Positions 16,827 through 23,428 of a DNA stretch of 26,315 nt are shown here, in pieces. The notes below the pieces were generated by a model that made no database searches, had not been told where the DNA came from, and was given only the letters and a program-made list of their open reading frames with translations. Origin of the DNA: UBA2022 sp964621555 (lineage in GTDB: Bacteria; Patescibacteriota; Dojkabacteria; SC72); NCBI GenBank assembly GCA_964621555.1, contig CAZUOO010000011.1, positions 1 through 26,315 on the forward strand, read 5' to 3'. The position numbers were made by a program, and so were the translations under genes. Every line of letters starts with the position of its first letter. Within the stretch, counting starts at the first letter, position 1.

Positions 16827-17474
16827 ATGCCGAAACTTAAAACTGCCACAATTATACTGCTAGGAATTATTGCCGTATCACTAGCGATTTTCTTAATCCC
16901 ATTTGAAGAGCTATTTTCAAAACTTCCCTACGTCAACCAATTCTATAACAACACCACCATAACCATAACGAGCAAAAACTCTAAGAATGAGGTATTTCTA
17001 GATTCAAAAAGCTATGGTGAAACCCCTGTAACTATTTCAGATCTTGAACCTGGGAGATACACTTTCAAATTAAAGAGAATTAGTGACGTTCAAGGTGCAT
17101 ATGAAGACAGATTTGTTGATATAGAAATTGAGAGAAATACCGAGGCAGTTATTGAGCTAGAAATTGCCCCTGACAATGTAGCCTCAGGCTATGTACTATA
17201 TTACACAAAATCCCCAGTGAAGAACGAAAAAGGGTACATAAGCGTAGTATCGGATCCAAATGACGCTCTAATATACATTGATGGTGAATACGCTAGTAAA
17301 TCGCCTATAAACGCATACTTAACCAATCCAAAGTCGTATACTATAAAAATAAATCAAACTGGGTACGAGGGGCTTGAATTCCCTGTAATTGTTACGGAGG
17401 GGTATAATTTAAACATAAGAGCCTTCCTGCTTCCAATCCCAATAATCATAGACGAGAAAACTGATGAGCAATAA
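16827..17474 (+). CDS. Membrane-anchored protein with two PEGA domains
   Basis: Probable surface protein. An N-terminal hydrophobic segment (residues 7-25, ATIILLGIIAVSLAIFLIP) acts as an anchor or uncleaved signal. Two PEGA domains follow. The first (about 46-118) has SKNEVFLDSKSYGETPVTIS and LEPGRYTFKL. The second (about 136-208) has ISVVSDPNDALIYIDGEYAS, SPINAYL and YTIKINQTGYE. PEGA domains are beta-sandwich modules common in S-layer and cell-surface proteins, and are also found in sensor proteins. No catalytic domain is present. The last 11 bases overlap the start of the epimerase-like/DUF4012 gene, so the two are probably translated together. A leaderless-type promoter directly upstream would drive both. 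Confidence 0.85.
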   Translation: MPKLKTATIILLGIIAVSLAIFLIPFEELFSKLPYVNQFYNNTTITITSKNSKNEVFLDSKSYGETPVTISDLEPGRYTFKLKRISDVQGAYEDRFVDIEIERNTEAVIELEIAPDNVASGYVLYYTKSPVKNEKGYISVVSDPNDALIYIDGEYASKSPINAYLTNPKSYTIKINQTGYEGLEFPVIVTEGYNLNIRAFLLPIPIIIDEKTDEQ

Positions 17475-20400
17475 ATATTCTGATATAAAACTAAGTACCA
17501 CGGTATCGGTAATCATCCATGGCGGTAGTCCGCTAGGGTTTAAGTTGGCGAAAACCCTTTTAGAACAAGGAGGTCAGGTAATACTAATTGACCACTTTAA
17601 CAGTAAAACAAGAGGATATGTAAGTGAATTAAAGAAATTAGGTAAGGCCGACTTTATTGATTTCACAGGTTTGGAAGCACTATATAAAAATCTCTCAAGA
17701 ATAGACTACATATACTATCTTCTTTCAGAGAAACTAGACGACCAAAGTACATTCTCCAGTAGAGATTTCCTCGAAGAATCCAACTACCTAAACCAGACCC
17801 TAAAATCTGCGCAGAAAAGTGATTCCAAAGTTGCACTGGTCAGCTCCATAAAACTAAACGAACAACTCTCCGCTCATATATTAAACAGCAATGTATCCGC
17901 ACCTTCACCATATTCTGCAATAGAACTACAAAAATACTGCGAAACATTAACTGCAGAATATAGAGATAAATCGAAGCTAAATGCCAGAATAATAAGGTTG
18001 GGATCAATTTTAGGTGCGGAGATAGACCAAATAACCGACCCAATTCTAGATGAAATACTAGAAGAAAGCTCCAACAAAGGATTTATAACAATCTATGGAG
18101 AAGGATTAGAACTCCATTACCTAATAAACATAGAGGATGCCGTATACGGAATTCTTAAAATCACATTCCAATCTAAAACTGAGGGTGAAGTAATCTCCCT
18201 TACCAACAATAACGACTACACCACACTATCGCTTGCATATAAAATATTGGAAATTAACGATGACATCTCTGATATTAAATTTGCTCCTGCACGTGGGGAT
18301 GATAAATACATTAGCTATGAGCACTACATACCTGCTCCAAACGCAAGCAATTATGGGTGGAAACAAGGGGTTGTACTTGAGCAATCAATAATTGAAACAA
18401 TCCAAAGACTATATCCTAAAACTGGACAGATAATTAGCAAGAAGAGAACAGCCCCTAAATCAACTGACTTAGAGATAGTAGAGAAAGTACAGGCAAAGAG
18501 CGTAAAGACTCCATTAGGAGACCTCGTAGACTCCCTAACCAAGCCTTTTACACGTATCACCAGAGCCTCATCAAACTCAGTGGAGAAATTCAGACAAACA
18601 TTAACCCCGCTAAAGTTCACATATGTTGCATCAATAACAGTAATTACGTTGCTCGCCTTCTTCTACCTCATATACCCAATACTCTCCTTGGGATTTGGCG
18701 GATACCTTACATATAAAGCATTGAACAATGCTAAGAACTCTGCCGTAGTATTTGAACTAGACAAATCACAGAAAGAATTAGAGAAAGCTCAAGGATACAT
18801 TGAGAAGATAAGCAAATCATTCAACCAGATAAAATGGGTATTTACAGTATCAGGACAAACAGAGACATTTGATAACTTCTCTCAACTTCTTTTTGCATCA
18901 CAGTATGGAGTATCTGGAGCTAAAGATGTGGTGGAGGCCATCGAACCACTATCAAACTACATAAACAACTTCGAACCTGCTCTAAACTTCCAAAACAACC
19001 TACCTGCTTCGAGTAGAGAATATAGAGACGACCTCGTAAAACTAAAACAAAATAAGTCACTGCTACAGAAGGGAGTGTATAGCATTAACATTGCATCAGA
19101 TCTAATAGATTCGGTTAAAACCAGCTCCTTTCCAACCCCACTTCAAAACTATGTTGTGATTTTGAAACAGTATAACGACAGTTTAAGCGATCAGATAACA
19201 CCAGCGGAGAAAGTAATTACATTCCTTCCAGACGTACTTGGAATTGAGAAACGAGTTAGATACCTAGTACTGCTCCAAAACCCTGCGGAATTACGAAGTA
19301 CAGGAGGGTGGCTATCTAGCTATGCATTAATTTCATTTGAGGGTGGACAGATTAGAGAACTAAAGGTCGACGATATATATAATTTAGATGGCAATTTGAT
19401 AAACAAGGAGATTAAAATACAGGCTCCATCTTCAATGCGAAATGCTCTTGATGTTGAACTACAGACCTTCTCACTTTCAAATTGGGTACCTGACCTACAA
19501 TCAGTCGCATCTCTTAATGAACAACTCTTAAGTAAAACCGACCCAGGTACAGAAATAGACGGCGTGATAGCAATTGATACTGAGGTACTAAAAGCACTCC
19601 TCTCTGTTTGGGACGAGGTAATAATACCTGGAGAGTCACAACCCATTACAGCAGAAAATCTTGACGAAAAGATCTTGGCTTTGCATAAACAGTTCACCCC
19701 AGGTGAAAGCTTAAAAGCACCTTTCCTTGCCAATCTTGCTAATACGCTCTTCCAAAGAGTATTAAGCTCAGATGCACAAGATTTTACTAAACTTGGAGAT
19801 GCATTCCTAAGTTCACTTGAGAGTAAGAATATGAGCATATACCTCGAAAACAGTGATGCATACGACTACCTAGACCAAAACGGTTGGTCCGGAACTCTAG
19901 GAGATAAGTACAAGTCCGCACCATTTACAGTTGAGTGGAACTGGGGTGCTAACAAGGTAAATTCCAAAATAGAGAGAAGCATCAACCTAAATATAGATAT
20001 ATTTGATGAGAAGAAAGTTGATTATACATACCAACTATCTTTGAAGAACTCAGCAACTACAAAAGTATATCCTCTTGGTGACTACACTAACTACTTACGT
20101 GTATACCTGCCTGAAGGCGCACAAATAAAGTCGGTGAAAGGATTCACTGATTCAGACTACCAGATATATCTTGAAAATGGTTTTAAAGTTGTAGGAGGTT
20201 GGTTAAATGTCCCAATACAATCATCCAAAACCTTTGATATTAAATATACACTTGAAGAGACAGCTTCATATAGGCCAATTTCAGTATCCCAAAATGATAT
20301 TGAGTATAACCTACATGCATATAAACAACCTGGAACATATGAAGACACAATCTCTATAAACATCACATATCCTGACACATGGGCGGTAATTAATACAGAT

Positions 20401-20487
20401 GGACTAGACAATGTACTTAACCAACTAATATTACAATCCAAGTTCAGCTCAGATATGAGCTACCAGATAGTTTGGAATAGAAAATAG
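17464..20487 (+). CDS. Epimerase-like (SDR) domain fused to DUF4012 membrane protein
   Basis: Large envelope protein of 1007 residues. Residues about 8-320 resemble the NAD-dependent epimerase/dehydratase (extended SDR) family: a nucleotide-binding start VIIHGGSPLGFKLAKTLLEQG, VILIDHF after strand 2, VALVSS, then Y150 in PYSAIELQKY, RIIRLGSILG and INIEDAV. The catalytic YxxxK is YxxxE (Y150, E154), so normal SDR chemistry is unlikely. A basic linker (320-385) leads to a membrane segment (about 386-410). A helical, coiled-coil-prone region follows (about 425-580), and then a DUF4012 domain (about 595-810) with its hallmark LLQNPAELRSTGGWL and VDDIYNLDG. The C-terminal 190 residues look beta-rich. 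DUF4012 is of unknown function. The start overlaps the PEGA gene by 11 nt; its TAG stop abuts the stop of the next, opposing gene. Confidence 0.88.
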   Translation: MSNKYSDIKLSTTVSVIIHGGSPLGFKLAKTLLEQGGQVILIDHFNSKTRGYVSELKKLGKADFIDFTGLEALYKNLSRIDYIYYLLSEKLDDQSTFSSRDFLEESNYLNQTLKSAQKSDSKVALVSSIKLNEQLSAHILNSNVSAPSPYSAIELQKYCETLTAEYRDKSKLNARIIRLGSILGAEIDQITDPILDEILEESSNKGFITIYGEGLELHYLINIEDAVYGILKITFQSKTEGEVISLTNNNDYTTLSLAYKILEINDDISDIKFAPARGDDKYISYEHYIPAPNASNYGWKQGVVLEQSIIETIQRLYPKTGQIISKKRTAPKSTDLEIVEKVQAKSVKTPLGDLVDSLTKPFTRITRASSNSVEKFRQTLTPLKFTYVASITVITLLAFFYLIYPILSLGFGGYLTYKALNNAKNSAVVFELDKSQKELEKAQGYIEKISKSFNQIKWVFTVSGQTETFDNFSQLLFASQYGVSGAKDVVEAIEPLSNYINNFEPALNFQNNLPASSREYRDDLVKLKQNKSLLQKGVYSINIASDLIDSVKTSSFPTPLQNYVVILKQYNDSLSDQITPAEKVITFLPDVLGIEKRVRYLVLLQNPAELRSTGGWLSSYALISFEGGQIRELKVDDIYNLDGNLINKEIKIQAPSSMRNALDVELQTFSLSNWVPDLQSVASLNEQLLSKTDPGTEIDGVIAIDTEVLKALLSVWDEVIIPGESQPITAENLDEKILALHKQFTPGESLKAPFLANLANTLFQRVLSSDAQDFTKLGDAFLSSLESKNMSIYLENSDAYDYLDQNGWSGTLGDKYKSAPFTVEWNWGANKVNSKIERSINLNIDIFDEKKVDYTYQLSLKNSATTKVYPLGDYTNYLRVYLPEGAQIKSVKGFTDSDYQIYLENGFKVVGGWLNVPIQSSKTFDIKYTLEETASYRPISVSQNDIEYNLHAYKQPGTYEDTISINITYPDTWAVINTDGLDNVLNQLILQSKFSSDMSYQIVWNRK

Positions 20488-20844
20488 TTAGATCTTAATA
20501 ACAGGATCTTTGGCAAGAAGTGAATACACTGTAAGAATATCATCAACTGGAACTCCATTTCCCTTAGAGAATTTAGAGATTTCATCAACTGTTAAGTCTG
20601 TATTAACAGGCATTCTACTACTAACCCCCATAGGTTTTATAAATGTTGCAATATGACGGGATTTACAATTATTACAAGAGAAGTGTATAATGCTCGAGAA
20701 ATCATTATCTTTAATAATTTTCAAATTATCAACGCCATAAGGAGAGCCACACTTATCGCAAAACTTAGCAATAGCTTCAATAAAGAAATTCAAATTCTCG
20801 GTTAAATCTTTAGATTTATTTTTAGTTACTCTTTTATTTACCAT
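20488..20844 (-). CDS. Small Zn-ribbon protein, unknown function
   Basis: I do not recognise a named family. The 118-residue protein has a basic N-terminus (MVNKRVTKNKSKD), a helical segment (13-28) and a four-cysteine zinc ribbon: FCDKCGSPYG (C29, C32) and FSCNNCKSRH (C57, C60). An IATFIKPMGVSSRMPVNTDLTVDE segment and a helical tail follow. The size and Zn ribbon would suit a nucleic-acid or polymerase-associated factor, but nothing proves this. It diverges from rpoD with only 27 nt between start codons, and has a TATAAT 6 nt before its ATG. Its stop codon directly abuts the stop of the DUF4012 gene. Confidence 0.75.
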   Translation of the reverse strand: MVNKRVTKNKSKDLTENLNFFIEAIAKFCDKCGSPYGVDNLKIIKDNDFSSIIHFSCNNCKSRHIATFIKPMGVSSRMPVNTDLTVDEISKFSKGNGVPVDDILTVYSLLAKDPVIKI

Positions 20845-20850
20845 ACATAA

Positions 20851-20859
20851 ATTATACCA
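20851..20859 (-). promoter_or_regulatory. Extended -10 for leaderless Zn-ribbon gene
   Basis: On the minus strand TGGTATAAT (a perfect extended -10) ends exactly 6 nt before the ATG at 20844. It occupies the 27-nt gap between the divergent rpoD and Zn-ribbon genes, so any rpoD promoter must overlap it or lie inside the Zn-ribbon gene. Confidence 0.6.
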
Positions 20860-20871
20860 CAGTTAATAAGA

Positions 20872-21960
20872 ATGAAATCAGATTCCAACCAAATTGCATT
20901 GAAGAAGCTAATTCAAAAAGGCCTTGCACAAGGATATCTAACCCAAGACGACATACTACAAGAACTACCTGCACTAGAGGAAGATATTGAGTTGGTGGAT
21001 AAAGTATTTCAGAAACTACAACAAGAAGGTATAGAGGTAATTGAAAATGAAGAGGCTGTATCTACAGCCCCAGATGAGGAACTAACACTCGAGAAGAAAA
21101 TCCGAATCCTTAAAACTATTCAATCAAACCTTTCAACAGATGCCATTAGATCATACCTATACGAAATTGGTAAAATTCCTCTCCTCACAGGAGAAGAAGA
21201 AGTAATCCTTGCAAAAAGATTAGAGGCAGGAGATAGAGAGGCTTCTCAGCTACTAATAACAGCTAACCTAAGACTCGTTGTAAGTATAGCTAAAAAGTAT
21301 GCAAAAAGCGGTCTTGAACTCCTAGACTTAATACAAGAGGGAAACATGGGATTAATGAGAGCGGTTGAGAAATTCGACTACCTTAGAGGATTCAAGTTCT
21401 CTACATATGCTACCTGGTGGATTAGACAAGCTATAACAAGGGCAATTGCAGATCAAGCCAGAACAATTAGAATCCCTGTCCACATGATTGAGACCATTAA
21501 CAAGTTCAACAAGGTAAACTCTACCCTAACCACAAAACTTGGTAGGAAACCAACCGATCAAGAAATTGCACGAGAGATGGAGATTGAGATAGAGAAAGTA
21601 GTAGAAATCAGAAAAATATCTCAGAACCCTTCCTCCCTACAAACTCCAATTGGTGATGAGAAAGACAGCCAACTGTTAGATATAATTCCAGATGATTGGA
21701 CACAATCCCCTGAAGAGTATGCAACACTAGAATATCTCAAAAATCAAATACATGAGATATTAGACTCACTCCAAGAAAGAGAAAGAAGAGTTCTCTCTCT
21801 AAGATTTGGACTTGAAGACGGTGTAACCAGAACACTTGAGGAAGTTGGAAAGGAATTCGGTGTAACTAGAGAAAGAATCCGACAGATAGAGGCGAAAGCA
21901 CTGAAGAAACTAAAGGAAAAATCAGCTTCAAAGAAGCTAAACAACTACATCAGCAACTAG
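20872..21960 (+). CDS. rpoD: Primary RNA polymerase sigma factor (sigma-70 family)
   Basis: Housekeeping sigma factor that directs RNA polymerase to -10/-35 promoters. A short region 1.1 (about 1-60, KKLIQKGLAQGYLTQDDILQ) marks a primary sigma factor. Region 1.2 starts at DAIRSYLYEIGKIPLLTGEEE (about 84). Region 2 has NLRLVVSIAKKYAKSGLELLDLIQEGNMGLMRAVEKFDY and FKFSTYATWWIRQAITRAI, the -10 recognition helix. Region 3 (RIPVHMIETINK, GRKPTDQEIA) and region 4 (LQERERRVLSLRFGLEDG, TLEEVGKEFGVTRERIRQIEAKALKKL) complete it. At 362 residues it lacks the large insertion of E. coli RpoD. In many bacteria it sits next to dnaG; here they are about 7.5 kb apart, with the envelope genes between them. Confidence 0.96.
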   Translation: MKSDSNQIALKKLIQKGLAQGYLTQDDILQELPALEEDIELVDKVFQKLQQEGIEVIENEEAVSTAPDEELTLEKKIRILKTIQSNLSTDAIRSYLYEIGKIPLLTGEEEVILAKRLEAGDREASQLLITANLRLVVSIAKKYAKSGLELLDLIQEGNMGLMRAVEKFDYLRGFKFSTYATWWIRQAITRAIADQARTIRIPVHMIETINKFNKVNSTLTTKLGRKPTDQEIAREMEIEIEKVVEIRKISQNPSSLQTPIGDEKDSQLLDIIPDDWTQSPEEYATLEYLKNQIHEILDSLQERERRVLSLRFGLEDGVTRTLEEVGKEFGVTRERIRQIEAKALKKLKEKSASKKLNNYISN

Positions 21961-21963
21961 AAA

Positions 21964-22197
21964 TTACTCTGAAACAACAGAAAGAAACTCAGTAGGTGAT
22001 ACTGGGAGATTCTCCTTTGATCTATCAATCATATCCTGTAAACCTTTAGTCTCAAATGTAGGATTTATATGTTGCATATAACTTGTGGCACTAGGATTGA
22101 TATCAAGTTCTGTAGTATTGAAATACACACTAAAACCAATCCACGCAACGGTTACGATTAGAAAGAAAAGAAGTACAGGAAGAATATTTAACTTCAT
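21964..22197 (-). CDS. Small membrane protein of the pilus operon
   Basis: A 77-residue protein with one N-terminal membrane segment (about 5-24, ILPVLLFFLIVTVAWIGFSVYF) and a soluble tail of about 50 residues. I do not recognise a family. It follows the PilO-like gene by 5 nt and would be translated with it, so it probably belongs to the same inner-membrane pilus complex. PilP, which follows PilO in classical clusters, is a larger lipoprotein; this protein has no lipobox cysteine, so any equivalence is only positional. It is convergent with rpoD (3-nt gap). Confidence 0.6.
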   Translation of the reverse strand: MKLNILPVLLFFLIVTVAWIGFSVYFNTTELDINPSATSYMQHINPTFETKGLQDMIDRSKENLPVSPTEFLSVVSE

Positions 22198-22202
22198 ACT
22201 AT

Positions 22203-22802
22203 TTAATCATAAAAATTAGGATCATCGATTCTAAAGATGATCATTTCAATACTAATAACGGTCTGGTTATTCTCATCGGGAGTATTTGCAAATGACACTT
22301 TATTTACAATTGGGTACATAGGCATAGATTCAAAAGCTTCAAGCAATCTAACTAGGTTAGCCTTGCTTCCGGACACAGCAATTCTAGCTGCCCATGGCTT
22401 TAACACAGTTAATCTTAGATCCATTTCCTGCGGTGTGTTAAAACTCACATTATTTAAAGTGTAACCATTATCTTTTGAAATCTGCTCTACATTAGACATA
22501 AATAAACTAAAGTTACCCTGTGTTGGAAAAATCAAAGGAAGTGTTTCGAAATCCTCTCTCAACCTATCATACTCATTACTCAATACTGAAAGATTATTTA
22601 TCTTGGTATTCAACCTCTCATTAATCATTTCCTTCTCTTTAATATCACTACTGATTTTCGTGATAGTTAGAACTGTTGGCCTAATAGCACCAACAAGAAG
22701 AATTATGACAACAGCAATGGTAAAGATTGCAAAACTATATGTTTTACTCTGTATTGAGCCACTAATAACTTTTAAGAAGTCTGTCCCTTTAGCTTTTGCC
22801 AT
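22203..22802 (-). CDS. PilO-like type IV pilus assembly protein
   Basis: Bitopic inner-membrane protein: a short cytoplasmic start (residues 1-22), a membrane segment (about 23-41), a coiled-coil stretch (about 45-88, ISSDIKEKEMINERLNTKIN...EYDRLREDFE) and a ferredoxin-like periplasmic domain (about 95-195). This order, with the phrase QGNFSLFMSNVEQISKDNGYTLNNVSF, is typical of PilO, which pairs with PilN to link the pilus motor platform to the envelope. No PilO active site exists to check, so the call rests on architecture and position directly after a PilN-like gene, with which it shares one base (TAATG). Confidence 0.75.
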   Translation of the reverse strand: MAKAKGTDFLKVISGSIQSKTYSFAIFTIAVVIILLVGAIRPTVLTITKISSDIKEKEMINERLNTKINNLSVLSNEYDRLREDFETLPLIFPTQGNFSLFMSNVEQISKDNGYTLNNVSFNTPQEMDLRLTVLKPWAARIAVSGSKANLVRLLEAFESMPMYPIVNKVSFANTPDENNQTVISIEMIIFRIDDPNFYD

Positions 22803-23371
22803 TAGTTTTCATTATCACCTGAATTTAAGGAGAAAGAGGCCAAAACATCATAATCCACCTTATTCGCCCCTGACTTTGAAACTGTAAAGCTCACGCCTGT
22901 GTATCTAGTATTTTGCCTCAACGCAAACTCATAATCCCTTACAACCTTAATATCATTTCCGAGTAGGAAAAGAGAGATTTTAGTACCACTGAAAGAAAAT
23001 CTGTCCAAAGTTAAACCTGAAGGAACAGAACTAAGTAGCAGTGATATTTCATTTGAATTAACCACTTGCTTATCACCAAGCTTGATGACATCGTTTAACA
23101 ACACCTGAGTATTCTTAAACCTAACTTCTTCTTCACGAAGACTTTGATTTGAAAGAATTGATGCCTTATCGTTGATCTCCTCAGTAAGGTCATGATTCTG
23201 TTTATCCAGTACGAACCTTGAAAAGAAGACTAAAAGCACAACAATCTCGATACCAAGCATTAAATACCGTCCAACATTAAACACCCATGTATAAATCGAA
23301 CTCCAGGTATCACTAGGAGCACCTATTGGCTCTAAAAGATTAATTGTACGCTTTTTTGTATTTGGACGCAT
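22802..23371 (-). CDS. PilN-like type IV pilus assembly protein
   Basis: Inner-membrane protein with a short cytoplasmic N-terminus that carries INLLEP (residues 10-15), the counterpart of the conserved NLLP motif by which PilN binds PilM. It has one membrane segment (about 34-53), a coiled coil (about 57-90) and a periplasmic domain (about 100-185, with ISLLLSSVPSGLTLDRFSFSG, a strong PilN signature). The 189-residue length is usual. It is the first gene of a three-gene minus-strand operon (PilN, PilO, 77-residue protein), divergent from metG. No pilM, pilQ or pilin is in the window; CPR bacteria commonly have type IV pili without an outer membrane secretin. Confidence 0.8.
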   Translation of the reverse strand: MRPNTKKRTINLLEPIGAPSDTWSSIYTWVFNVGRYLMLGIEIVVLLVFFSRFVLDKQNHDLTEEINDKASILSNQSLREEEVRFKNTQVLLNDVIKLGDKQVVNSNEISLLLSSVPSGLTLDRFSFSGTKISLFLLGNDIKVVRDYEFALRQNTRYTGVSFTVSKSGANKVDYDVLASFSLNSGDNEN

Positions 23372-23376
23372 TGGGC

Positions 23377-23385
23377 AGTATCACA
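23377..23385 (-). promoter_or_regulatory. Possible extended -10 of the pilN operon
   Basis: On the minus strand TGTGATACT (extended -10 like, with a G at the first base of the hexamer) ends 5 nt before the pilN ATG. It resembles the leaderless pattern of other genes but is a weaker match. Confidence 0.3.
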
Positions 23386-23416
23386 CTATTTATTCCTACT
23401 ATTACAGAATATATTG

Positions 23417-23422
23417 TATAAT
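23417..23422 (+). promoter_or_regulatory. TATAAT -10 for leaderless metG transcript
   Basis: A perfect TATAAT ends exactly 6 nt before the metG ATG at 23429, so transcription is predicted to start at the A of the start codon. No convincing -35 is seen 16-18 bp upstream. The signal also argues against the in-frame TTG at 23414, which lies upstream of and overlaps the -10. Confidence 0.55.
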
Positions 23423-23428
23423 ACAATT

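Noticed and set aside
20489..20508. Inverted repeat AGATC...GATCT next to the abutting stops of the DUF4012 and Zn-ribbon genes, as a bidirectional terminator
   Set aside because: The arms are only 5 bp, AT-containing, with a 10-nt loop and no T-tract, and it lies inside the 3' end of the Zn-ribbon gene.
23414..23428. TTG at 23414 as the metG start
   Set aside because: The five added residues are encoded by the -10 element itself, and the ATG at 23429 fits the leaderless pattern of three other genes.
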